A stretch of 11,094 nucleotides of DNA. Source: Chloroflexota bacterium. GTDB taxonomy: Bacteria; Chloroflexota; Dehalococcoidia; Dehalococcoidales; RBG-16-60-22. Below are positions 1 through 6,483 of this stretch, piece by piece. A program made the position numbers and the translations under genes. The stretch spans positions 1 through 11,094 of the forward strand of contig VGOH01000028.1 in assembly GCA_016875955.1 (NCBI GenBank), read 5' to 3'. How positions within the stretch are numbered: position 1 is the first letter of the stretch; every line of letters starts with the position of its first letter. Below the pieces are notes generated by a model. It made no database searches. It was given only the letters and a program-made list of their open reading frames with translations, and had not been told where the DNA came from.

Positions 1-366
1 GTGGTGGAAGCCATGAGAGCCGCCTGGATACTGAAGCGGGAGTATAACCTTGAGACCAGGGTGCTAAACATGCACACGGTGAAGCCTCTCGATGCCAGGG
101 CCATTGAGCAGGCCGCCAGAGACTGCGGCGTTGTGGTCACCGCGGAAGAACACCAGGTGGGCGGACTGGGTAACTTGGTGGCCGCTGCCATCGGACGCTC
201 GGAAAAGGTTTACGGCACGCCGGTTATCGTGGGCATGATTGGCGTGCAGGACCGCTTCGGCGATTCCGGCTCACCGTGGGAACTGGTCAAGGAGTTTGAG
301 GTCTCTGCTGAACATATTGCCGCCAAGGCTAAAAAATTGCACGACCTGAAATCGTCAAAAGGCTAA
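1..366 (+). CDS. Transketolase family protein, C-terminal part (5' truncated by window edge)
   Basis: This is the last ~121 codons of a transketolase-like protein, the C-terminal domain that follows the pyrimidine-binding domain in transketolase and DXP-synthase relatives. Visible hallmarks are the segment around residues 22-32 (LNMHTVKPLD), the strand-plus-acid motif VVVTAEEHQVGGLGN at about residues 44-58, and the GVQDRFGDSG segment near residues 81-90. Split transketolases of anaerobes have a C-terminal subunit of about 310 residues, so roughly 60% is missing upstream. The GTG at base 1 is therefore probably an internal valine and not the start. It would act in the cytoplasm in the non-oxidative pentose phosphate pathway, paired with an N-terminal TPP-binding subunit outside the window. 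It ends in TAA. The family is clear, but transketolase versus another TPP-dependent relative cannot be settled from this fragment. Confidence 0.85.
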   Translation: MVEAMRAAWILKREYNLETRVLNMHTVKPLDARAIEQAARDCGVVVTAEEHQVGGLGNLVAAAIGRSEKVYGTPVIVGMIGVQDRFGDSGSPWELVKEFEVSAEHIAAKAKKLHDLKSSKG

Positions 367-404
367 ACCGCCAACAGGTAGCCCGCTGAGAGTTATAGGG
401 CGGG

Positions 405-1058
405 TCAGTCGCCGGGTGCCGGCTTCTCCCTCCAGTGCAGCACCAGCATAATAAGGCTATATATGCCGATGCCCAGCATGATTATGTCCTCGTAAACGCC
501 GTATCTGGGAATCTGGACGAAGGGCGGAAACGGGATAGCATAGAACAGCAGGATGAAGTAGATGATTTTGTCCACGCGGGGGAGAGCCGTGGTCAACAGA
601 ACCAACGCCAGTGCCGTCGTTGGGCACGGTAGAGTGCCGGGGAAAAGCAACCTGGGGAAATAGTGTCCAGATGCAATACTGAACAGAGGATAGCAAAACG
701 CCATCAGCGTCAGGATTAAGGTGGCCCACTTTTGCCAGATGGCTTCCGGCAGACGGAAAAGCATCTTCTGCCTGTAGATATCCACCGCGAACAGGAGTGC
801 CACAATCACAAACAGTGAGCCTAAAAAGTAACTGCTTACCCGACCGGAATTTCCGCTGTAGAAGAGCATGAAGAAAACAATCCCAATCCAGTCAAACGAA
901 AGAACGAAGTACAGTTTGACCATCAAGTTTGGTAACCTGCCGGGTTTAAGAAAAAGCCAGGCGATGAGCACGATGGCGATGACGAAGAAAATCAGCTGGG
1001 CGGGCCATATCTGGGCACCATAGGCCCCGATGACACCCCAGAATTCTTCCGCCGGCAT
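405..1058 (-). CDS. Seven-helix membrane protein, DUF6064-like
   Basis: This 217-residue protein is strongly hydrophobic, with about seven predicted membrane segments near residues 18-37, 49-69, 77-95, 111-131, 147-163, 165-178 and 192-209. There is no cleavable signal peptide and the C-terminus is polar (REKPAPGD). The N-terminal pattern (EEFWGVIGAYGAQIWPAQ) and a Pro-rich loop between helices 6 and 7 resemble what I recall of the DUF6064 family, whose function is unknown. That match is from memory and has not been searched. The ATG at 1058 is supported by GGAGG at 1072-1068, 9 nt upstream. The gene stands alone, convergent with the transketolase gene (38 nt gap) and divergent from the phosphotriesterase-like gene. 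A weak hairpin (GCCCGC at 381-386 with GCGGGT at 400-405) lies at its 3' end. No catalytic motif is evident. Confidence 0.75.
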   Translation of the reverse strand: MPAEEFWGVIGAYGAQIWPAQLIFFVIAIVLIAWLFLKPGRLPNLMVKLYFVLSFDWIGIVFFMLFYSGNSGRVSSYFLGSLFVIVALLFAVDIYRQKMLFRLPEAIWQKWATLILTLMAFCYPLFSIASGHYFPRLLFPGTLPCPTTALALVLLTTALPRVDKIIYFILLFYAIPFPPFVQIPRYGVYEDIIMLGIGIYSLIMLVLHWREKPAPGD

Positions 1059-1215
1059 TACTGCTCACCTCCCCAGAATTTGCATTAGCAGTATATCATA
1101 AAACTGATGCCTCTGGGCCGAAAATACGCCTGCGCCAACAAAAGCCCGGCTCACTGGTTCATGGCTGACCTGATATTCCCCGGCCAACTGCCATCCCGTA
1201 ATCAAATTTCACATA

Positions 1216-1245
1216 TTCAAAACTTATGCGGTATTATCCTATAAT
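1216..1245 (+). promoter_or_regulatory. Probable sigma-70-type promoter of the phosphotriesterase-like gene
   Basis: A perfect TATAAT -10 box (1240-1245) lies 18 nt downstream of TTCAAA (1216-1221, 4 of 6 consensus bases). Transcription would start near 1252, giving a leader of about 65 nt before the ATG at 1318. The rest of the divergent gap 1059-1317 shows nothing else I can support. Confidence 0.5.
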
Positions 1246-1317
1246 TAGAAAGTCAAAGTAGAGAACTGCCCAAGGAAACATATTCCTGTGCTGGTCTAAA
1301 AAGGAGGCCAAGAAGAT

Positions 1318-2385
1318 ATGCCAACATCAAAGTTCGCTGGTAAAGCCCAAACTGTGCTGGGATGGATTGATGGAGCAGACCTCGGGGTTACGCTGCCACA
1401 TGAGCACCTGCTCTGCGATGCAAAATTTAACTTCTCCGAGCCTGTCGACCCTGAGGAAAAGGCTCTGGCCTACAAACCGGTCAGTATGGAAATCCTCAGC
1501 TGGCTTAGATATCACCCTTCTGAAAACCTGGATAACTGCCAGTCATTTGACGAACAGGAAGCTATACATGAGGCCATGCTCTTCAAAAAAGCTGGCGGCA
1601 GCACCATCGTTGATGCCTCCTGCATCGGCCTTGGTCGCAACCCCCAGGCAATGGTGCGCATTTCCCGGGCTACGGGCCTTAACGTAATTATGGGGTCGGG
1701 CTACATGGTTCATCGCTGTCAGCCTCCCGATATGTCGGACCGGACTGAGGATGAGATTACAGAGGAAATTGTGCGGGATATTAATATCGGAGTAGGCGAT
1801 ACGGGAATACGTGCTGGACTTATAGGAGAAATTGGCGCTTCATGGCCTCTGCATGATAATGAAAGGAAGTCCATCCGCGCCGCTGCCCACGCTCAGAGAA
1901 TTACCGGAGCACCACTGGACATACATCCGGGGCGCATAAATAACAAATCAGTACTGGAAATAATTGAAATACTGAAAGATGCCGGGGCCGACCTGTCCCG
2001 CACCGTTATGAGCCACACCGAATTAAGAATCCGCGACCACAACGTGCGCTGTCAGGTCGCCAAAGCAGGTTGCTACGTTGAATATGATTGTTTTGGATGG
2101 GAAGGCCACGTGCCTTTATCGCTTTACGGGCAGACAGACCTTAACCTGCCGAATGACGTACAGCGCATTCATGAAATCATGCAGCTCATTGAGGCCGGGC
2201 ACCTTGAGCGAATTCTGATATCTCAAGATATCTGGCCCAAGTCCTGGCGAACCCTTTACGGTGGCTGGGGATTTGCCCATATTTCCAAGTACGTAACTCC
2301 AGCGATGCTGCGGGAAGGCATGAGCCAGGAACAGATAAATACCATTATGATTGAAAACCCCAAACGGTTGCTCTGCTTCGTTTGA
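1318..2385 (+). CDS. Phosphotriesterase-family (amidohydrolase superfamily) metal-dependent hydrolase
   Basis: This 355-residue protein has the usual length for the phosphotriesterase-related family, a TIM-barrel binuclear metallohydrolase that includes lactonases and esterases. Metal-ligand candidates appear in the expected order: HxH at H28/H30 (LPHEHLL), the bridging acid E171 (GLIGEIGAS) where organophosphate hydrolases carry a carboxylated Lys, H203 (DIHPGR), H233 (MSHTE) and D304 (ISQDIWPKS). The C-terminus has the typical GWGFAHI and ENPKRLL segments. The residue before D304 is Gln, where many members have His. There is no signal peptide, so it is probably cytoplasmic. The ATG is preceded by AAGGAGG (1301-1307) at a 10-nt spacing. 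It appears monocistronic. By family it is more likely a lactone or carboxylic ester hydrolase than an organophosphate-degrading enzyme. The substrate is unknown. Confidence 0.88.
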   Translation: MPTSKFAGKAQTVLGWIDGADLGVTLPHEHLLCDAKFNFSEPVDPEEKALAYKPVSMEILSWLRYHPSENLDNCQSFDEQEAIHEAMLFKKAGGSTIVDASCIGLGRNPQAMVRISRATGLNVIMGSGYMVHRCQPPDMSDRTEDEITEEIVRDINIGVGDTGIRAGLIGEIGASWPLHDNERKSIRAAAHAQRITGAPLDIHPGRINNKSVLEIIEILKDAGADLSRTVMSHTELRIRDHNVRCQVAKAGCYVEYDCFGWEGHVPLSLYGQTDLNLPNDVQRIHEIMQLIEAGHLERILISQDIWPKSWRTLYGGWGFAHISKYVTPAMLREGMSQEQINTIMIENPKRLLCFV

Positions 2386-2462
2386 GATTTGTGGTAGAGC
2401 TGGTTTTCCCGGGCACCGAACTCGCTTCAGCGCGTCTGTTTTACCAGCTAAAATATTTGCTT

Positions 2463-2478
2463 ATAACTCAGCAGTTAT
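2463..2478. repeat. Small perfect inverted repeat at the ferredoxin-subunit stop codon
   Basis: ATAACT (2463-2468) and AGTTAT (2473-2478) form a 6-bp perfect stem with a CAGC loop, overlapping the TAA of the minus-strand gene. It lies in the convergent gap between the metallohydrolase gene and the Mo operon. It lacks a convincing T-run, so a terminator role is only a possibility. Confidence 0.3.
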
Positions 2479-2819
2479 GACCGTGGCACCCAGAGCACCA
2501 TCCTGGGCTTCTTGCCCATTTCCCTGGCTAACTCTTCAATCCGTCCGTATTTCATGCAGGCGGCCATGCAGTGCTGCACGCAGGCAGGTTGGAGACCCTT
2601 ACTGGTGCGGGACGCGCACAGGACACACAGTTCGGTGGGGAACGGCAGGTAGGTGAGATATGCCTTATCATGCGGCAACTTCTGAACCACTTCCATTACC
2701 CGCATGCCAGCCATACCGGCGGGCCATTTGTATTCCTGGGCGCAGGCAACCTGACAGGCGTAGCAGCCGGTGCAGTATTCATAATCTATCAACAGACCGT
2801 ATTGAGGCTGTTTAGGCAT
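2475..2819 (-). CDS. Small 4Fe-4S dicluster ferredoxin-like subunit of a molybdopterin oxidoreductase
   Basis: This 114-residue electron-transfer subunit is about half the size of DmsB/NrfC-type proteins. It has CxxCxxCxxxC at C16/C19/C22/C26, then C65/C68 and C80/C84, the pattern expected for two [4Fe-4S] clusters. A ninth cysteine, C88, falls where related proteins carry the Pro/Gly-rich CP-x-GA segment (here HCMAACMKYG). There is no Tat or Sec signal and no membrane segment, so it should be cytoplasmic. The chosen start is the ATG at 2819, which overlaps the end of the large-subunit gene by 8 nt (ATGCCTAA), with GAGGAG just upstream. A GTG at 2834 would add five residues but lies within that Shine-Dalgarno region. 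Overlap with the catalytic gene suggests translational coupling and an obligate complex. No NrfD-like membrane anchor gene follows. Confidence 0.88.
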   Translation of the reverse strand: MPKQPQYGLLIDYEYCTGCYACQVACAQEYKWPAGMAGMRVMEVVQKLPHDKAYLTYLPFPTELCVLCASRTSKGLQPACVQHCMAACMKYGRIEELAREMGKKPRMVLWVPRS

Positions 2820-5265
2820 TTCCTGTCTCCTCACTGCTGCTGGCTTTATAGACCTGGCAGAGCAGATGCTTCATCGGGGCGCCCAGGCCGTCCTTGCCCT
2901 GAAAGCTCATGGGGATGAGCTGATTCACGTTTGACTCCCATACCCCGTACAGCGAGGGCTCTGCCCCGGGCTTTTCCGGGAACCACCAGCCATGAGTGGC
3001 CATGACCATCCAGGTCGGCACCACCAGGGTGATCTTGGCCTTGAATTTACACCTGCCCAGCCAGTTTTCCACCCAGACCCATTCCCCATCGCCGATGCCC
3101 AGCGACTTCGCGGTATCGGGATGGATTTCAATCACCGGGTCGGGGTCGATTTCCCGCAGCCAGGGGATATTCCGGTGCTCGGCATGGAAATACACTGGAG
3201 AACGCCTACCCGTTGACAGTATCAGCGGGTACTTTTTATACAGCTCTGGCTGGCTGACCGGCGTAAACGGCGGCTCCTCATAATGGGCCATGGGCTCCAG
3301 CCCCCATTCTTCACGAATCGAAGAGTACAGCTCAATCCTGCCCGACGGGGTCTGAAACCCCGGTTTCCGGTCCGGGCGCAGCAGCCCCTTCTCAAACCGA
3401 TGATACGGGGTGCTGGGGTGGCCCTCCGGCGGAAAAGCCCAGCCTTTCGCCTGCAATTCCTTATAGGTCATGCCGGCAGGTTTTATAATCTCATCATAAA
3501 GTTCATGAATACTTTGCCAGCGAAAATCCGGGTCAAACCTCCGGGCCAGCTCAAAGTTGATTTCCACGTCGGGCTTGCATTCGGCGACAGTCATGGCCTT
3601 GTTTATGCTCTGCAGGGGCACCCACCAGCTCCTGAGGCCGTCTTTTTCCAGAAAAGTGGCCGACGGCAGCACCACGTCAGCCAGCTGCGCCGTGGGCGTC
3701 ATGAAAAGGTCAACGGCCACCACGAAGTCGAGCTTCTTTAACGCCTCAACCCACTTTTTAGGGTCAAGGCCAATGCCGGCCACCGGATTACAGGTCTGTA
3801 TCCACATGCCCTTGATGGGGTAGGGTTTCCCGGTGAAAATCTGCTCCAGAACCAGGTCCGTCTGCGCCCGCCAGATAAACCTGTTCAGGGGGCCATAACG
3901 GTCAGCGCCAATCCTCTTACTGTCTGCCTCTTTGGACTTCAACTTGATGACCCCTTTGGTTCCGGGCAGAGCGTAGGCCACGGCATCAAAAGCATAACGG
4001 GAAATCACGTTCCCCCCGGGCACATCCAGATTACCGGTGAGACACCACAGGTTGGCGATTGCCTGGACGGTGGGCGTGATGGCCGGCGTCATATCAATGG
4101 GCACGCCCCAGTGTATAGCTGCCGGCTTGCTTTCAGCGTAAAACCTTGCCGCTTCCACAATGTCTTTTTCCGGGACCCAGGTGATTTCGGAGACCCGCTT
4201 TACCGGGTACTCCCCTACCTGCTGGCAGAAGGCGGACCAGACTGTTTTAACCGGCACTTTCGCTCCGCTGGCAAGGCGGACTTCGTAATCTCCCTCCAGG
4301 GCCGGCTTCACGCCCGCCTGTTTATAGTCCAGCTCTGTGGCATCCCAGACTGCCGGCGCTCCCCTCACCATGTCCCACACCACGAAATTGCTCGCCGAAC
4401 CGCTGTCCACAAGGTCGCTCTCCCGGAGTAGTTTTGCCGCGTCGCTTCTGATGAGGTGAGCCGCATTGGTCCATTTCTCCACAAAGGCCCGGTCATAAAG
4501 GCCCTCATTGATAATCACGTTGAGGAAGCCCATGGCCAGAGCCCCATCTGTTCCCGGCCGGAGCTGGAGCCATTTCTTTGCCCGGGAGACGAACCAGGAC
4601 AGCCTGGGGTCGATGGCAATAATCTCGGTGCCCCTCTTCATAAGGTCGATAATCCAGTGCCCGAAGACGTTGTCCGGACACGAGGCCGGGATATTGTAGC
4701 CCCAGATTACTATGCACTTTGGCACCTTATATCTGGGGTCATCGTAGCGTTTGGGGAACCACTGTGCGGCGTCTAGTATGCAATAGTCCCCCTGAATGGT
4801 ATCAACGGCGGCAATTCTGGGGCTGTAGCAGGCGATGCCGCTCAGGGCGAACATGACGTTGGGGCTGCCGTAGGCGTAGGCCAGCATGCATATCCAGGGC
4901 CCGATGTCCCGGCCCGTGCCCATGGAGAAGATAACGCTTTCGGGGCCGAACTCCTCCCGGATTTTTTTCAGCCTTTTCTCTATCAGGTCAAAGGCCTCGT
5001 CCCAGGAAATCTCCTGCCACCTGCCTTCTCCCCTCTCCCCCACCCTCTTCAGGGGACGGGTCAACCGGTCGGGGTGGTGCACATACTGGGTCATGGCCAG
5101 GCATCGGGCGCAGAGCCGGCCCTGATTCCACGGGTGCTCCGGGTCGCCTTCAATCTTGACCAGCCTGCCATCCTCAATGTGTGCCAGCACCCCGCAGCCA
5201 CCGTGGCAGCCGGGCCCCGCCGACCATGTGGTAGTACGTATAATTTTGCGTTCCCCCCGCTTCAT
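2812..5265 (-). CDS. Molybdopterin-dependent oxidoreductase, large catalytic subunit (DMSO reductase superfamily, soluble)
   Basis: This 817-residue protein belongs to the DMSO reductase/formate dehydrogenase/acetylene hydratase superfamily. The N-terminal Fe-S segment has C20 (PGCHGGCGV), C24, and C52/C55 (RLCARC). The usual first cluster ligand, three residues before C20, is a Gly. C146 (GIACYSPR) is the likely Mo/W ligand. MGD-binding segments include IVIWGYNIPAS (about 186-195), AIDPRLS (217-223), LRPGTDGALA (235-244) and ADVVLPSATFLEKDG (529-543). The C-terminal dinucleotide-binding domain runs from about 680 (LILSTGRRS) to 810. There is no twin-arginine signal, so it should be cytoplasmic, unlike respiratory DMSO or polysulfide reductases. 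The ATG at 5265 is chosen with AAAGGAG 10 nt upstream; a GTG at 5268 would add one residue. It is the middle gene of the SDR-Mo-FeS operon. The reaction is unknown: redox or hydration/hydroxyl-transfer chemistry is possible. Confidence 0.92.
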   Translation of the reverse strand: MKRGERKIIRTTTWSAGPGCHGGCGVLAHIEDGRLVKIEGDPEHPWNQGRLCARCLAMTQYVHHPDRLTRPLKRVGERGEGRWQEISWDEAFDLIEKRLKKIREEFGPESVIFSMGTGRDIGPWICMLAYAYGSPNVMFALSGIACYSPRIAAVDTIQGDYCILDAAQWFPKRYDDPRYKVPKCIVIWGYNIPASCPDNVFGHWIIDLMKRGTEIIAIDPRLSWFVSRAKKWLQLRPGTDGALAMGFLNVIINEGLYDRAFVEKWTNAAHLIRSDAAKLLRESDLVDSGSASNFVVWDMVRGAPAVWDATELDYKQAGVKPALEGDYEVRLASGAKVPVKTVWSAFCQQVGEYPVKRVSEITWVPEKDIVEAARFYAESKPAAIHWGVPIDMTPAITPTVQAIANLWCLTGNLDVPGGNVISRYAFDAVAYALPGTKGVIKLKSKEADSKRIGADRYGPLNRFIWRAQTDLVLEQIFTGKPYPIKGMWIQTCNPVAGIGLDPKKWVEALKKLDFVVAVDLFMTPTAQLADVVLPSATFLEKDGLRSWWVPLQSINKAMTVAECKPDVEINFELARRFDPDFRWQSIHELYDEIIKPAGMTYKELQAKGWAFPPEGHPSTPYHRFEKGLLRPDRKPGFQTPSGRIELYSSIREEWGLEPMAHYEEPPFTPVSQPELYKKYPLILSTGRRSPVYFHAEHRNIPWLREIDPDPVIEIHPDTAKSLGIGDGEWVWVENWLGRCKFKAKITLVVPTWMVMATHGWWFPEKPGAEPSLYGVWESNVNQLIPMSFQGKDGLGAPMKHLLCQVYKASSSEETGNA

Positions 5266-5294
5266 CACCCGGGTTCTCCTTTAACTTATAAATC

Positions 5295-6080
5295 CTAGTA
5301 GTGCGAAATGTGCATCCCGCAGTTTACCGCCAGGGTATGACCGGTTATGGCACTTGACTCATCTGAGGCCAGGAAAACAGCCGCTGCTGCCACCTCCGCT
5401 GGCTCAATAAACCTCTTAAGGGAAAAATCTTTAATCAGCCTGGCCAGCACTTCCTCACGGTCAACGCCAAGTGCCTCAGCCTTGGCCTTAGCCGCGTTGA
5501 AGATGCGGTCGCCCCTGACCGCGGCCGGGCTGATACAGTTCACACGGATATTGTACTCCCCGGCCTCAATGGCCAGCGTCTCGGTGAAAGCAATGACCCC
5601 CATCTTGGAAACACAGTACGGGCTCCTCATCGGGAAACCGGACATCCCGCCCACGGAACTGATATTGATGATGTTGCCGCTCTTCCGCAGCATCATGTCC
5701 TTCAGCACTTCCCTGGAACAGAGCATCATCCCTGTTATGTTTATGGCCAGCACCTCGTTCCATTTGGCCAGTTCCATATCTACTATCCTGGCAGTGGGGC
5801 CGGGAATGCCGGCATTATTGACCAGGATATCTATCCTGCCATATTCGGTAAGGGTCCGGGCCACCATTTTCCTGACCTGCCCTTCGTCGCTGATATCAGC
5901 CGGTATTGCCTTGGCTCTCCCCCCACTGGCATTGACAGCGTCGGCTGCTTCCCTGAGTCTGGTAGCATTGCGCGCCGCGATGACCACAATCGCCCCCTCG
6001 GCGCTAAAAGCCTGGGTGATGGCCAGCCCGATGCCCGAGCCGCCTCCCGTAATCACCGCGACTTTATCTTTCAGTCTCAT
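5295..6080 (-). CDS. Short-chain dehydrogenase/reductase (SDR), NAD(P)-dependent
   Basis: This 261-residue classical SDR has the Rossmann glycine motif TGGGSGIG (11-18), NNAG (88-91), the catalytic Asn in LAINITG (N114), Ser in NISS (S141/S142), and YxxxK (Y155, K159) in SPYCVSK. It ends with the usual ASDESSAITGHTLAVNCG segment and a short GMHISHY tail. It should oxidise or reduce an alcohol/carbonyl group in the cytoplasm. Ala-Arg after the second strand (IAARNAT) leaves cofactor choice open, with NADP possible. The ATG at 6080 is preceded by GGAGG at a 9-nt spacing. An in-frame GTG at 6098 would overlap this ribosome-binding site and is rejected. It is the first gene of the operon, 29 nt before the molybdopterin oxidoreductase, so both enzymes may act on one pathway. 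The substrate is not readable. Confidence 0.92.
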   Translation of the reverse strand: MRLKDKVAVITGGGSGIGLAITQAFSAEGAIVVIAARNATRLREAADAVNASGGRAKAIPADISDEGQVRKMVARTLTEYGRIDILVNNAGIPGPTARIVDMELAKWNEVLAINITGMMLCSREVLKDMMLRKSGNIINISSVGGMSGFPMRSPYCVSKMGVIAFTETLAIEAGEYNIRVNCISPAAVRGDRIFNAAKAKAEALGVDREEVLARLIKDFSLKRFIEPAEVAAAAVFLASDESSAITGHTLAVNCGMHISHY

Positions 6081-6109
6081 GAGCTGTAACCTCCGCACCT
6101 AGTTTTAGC

Positions 6110-6138
6110 ATTCTAATCCAAAGGACATCTGTTTGCAA
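6110..6138 (-). promoter_or_regulatory. Probable promoter of the SDR-Mo-FeS operon
   Basis: Read on the minus strand, TTGCAA (6138-6133, 4 of 6 matches) is followed after exactly 17 nt by TAGAAT (6115-6110, 5 of 6). The transcript would start near 6103, leaving a leader of roughly 20 nt that carries the GGAGG used by the SDR gene. Confidence 0.55.
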
Positions 6139-6219
6139 CGCGAATCCATATCTTCTGCCGTTCGCTTGTCTTCAATGGTTTTATTTGCCTTTGGGTAGCA
6201 GTTCATGTCTCACCCCTGG

Positions 6220-6277
6220 CCCCTCTCCAGCCAGAATCACTGGCAAGAAACCACAGGCATAATTGGCTGGAGAGGGG
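6220..6277. repeat. Inverted repeat 1 of the foldback element
   Basis: CCCCTCTCCAGCCA (6220-6233) and TGGCTGGAGAGGGG (6264-6277) are perfect 14-bp inverted copies separated by a 30-nt loop. No U-run follows on either strand, so it is not a standard terminator. Confidence 0.85.
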
Positions 6278-6285
6278 AGTCTAGA

Positions 6286-6310
6286 GGAGAGGGGGCTCCG
6301 CCCCCTCTCC
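6286..6310. repeat. Inverted repeat 2 of the foldback element
   Basis: GGAGAGGGGGC (6286-6296) and GCCCCCTCTCC (6300-6310) are perfect 11-bp inverted copies with a TCC loop, a very stable tight hairpin. It lacks a flanking T-tract. Confidence 0.85.
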
Positions 6311-6318
6311 AATCCTTT

Positions 6319-6375
6319 CCTCCTCTCAAACATGATTAAAATGGAGCGCATAAGACAGACCTGTTTGAGAGGGGG
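6319..6375. repeat. Inverted repeat 3 of the foldback element
   Basis: CCTCTCAAACA (6322-6332) pairs perfectly with TGTTTGAGAGG (6362-6372) across a 29-nt loop. The stem extends outward to 6319 and 6375 with one G-T wobble. Confidence 0.8.
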
Positions 6376-6432
6376 ACCAAGGGGGTGAGTAAAAGAACGA
6401 CCACATGCAAATAGTATCCCTTCAATCTTAAC

Positions 6433-6462
6433 TTGATTACACCGTCAGGGAGAGTGTATAGT
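6433..6462 (+). promoter_or_regulatory. Probable promoter of the UxaA-ligase operon
   Basis: TTGATT (6433-6438, 4 of 6) and TATAGT (6457-6462, 5 of 6) are 18 nt apart. Transcription would begin near 6469, about 15 nt before the ATG at 6484. This argues against the in-frame TTG at 6433 as the gene start, because that TTG is part of the -35 box. Confidence 0.5.
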
Positions 6463-6483
6463 GCTGCTAGGAAACGGCAGCAA

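Larger units (their letters stand above)
6209..6389. mobile_element. Foldback/MITE-like non-coding element with imperfect terminal inverted repeats
   Basis: The ends are inverted copies. CTCACCCC (6209-6216) plus TGG (6217-6219) pairs with CCA (6377-6379) and GGGGTGAG (6382-6389), with small bulges. Weaker inverted similarity may extend outward to TATTTGC (6182-6188) and GCAAATA (6407-6413). Inside are three long hairpins built on the same CCCCTCTC/GAGAGGGG core, so the single strand could fold into a cloverleaf. There is no ORF of note and its purine/pyrimidine-skewed composition differs from the flanks. No target-site duplication is clear. This fits a miniature inverted-repeat (MITE) or REP-like element. 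A structured RNA is the alternative. It occupies most of the 400-nt gap between two divergent operons. Confidence 0.55.

Noticed and set aside
381..405. Hairpin GCCCGC/GCGGGT as a bidirectional terminator between convergent genes
   Set aside because: The stem is only 6 bp with a G-T pair, a 13-nt loop and no T-run on either strand. Too weak to annotate.
2397..2451. AGCTGGT/ACCAGCT inverted repeat downstream of the metallohydrolase gene
   Set aside because: Seven base pairs with a loop of more than 40 nt and no T-run. Not distinguishable from chance.
3283..3741. Plus-strand open frame of 152 codons opposite the Mo enzyme gene
   Set aside because: Antisense to conserved coding sequence of the large subunit and without any recognisable motif. 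A GC-rich shadow frame.
6081..6098. GTG at 6098 as the SDR start
   Set aside because: It would place the GGAGG ribosome-binding site inside the coding region. The ATG at 6080 is ideally spaced and starts directly at the typical SDR N-terminus.
5347..6102. Plus-strand open frame of 251 codons opposite the SDR gene
   Set aside because: It lies entirely antisense to a clear SDR with intact motifs, is Ala/Ser/Thr-rich as expected for a complement-frame shadow, and has no matching ribosome-binding site.
6286..6310. 11-bp GC hairpin as an intrinsic terminator
   Set aside because: No T-tract on either side, and no operon ends toward it, because both flanking operons are transcribed away from this region.
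6433..6483. TTG at 6433 as the start of the UxaA-like gene
   Set aside because: The TTG is part of a plausible -35 box. The family normally begins close to the GYRR segment, and the ATG at 6484 fits both.
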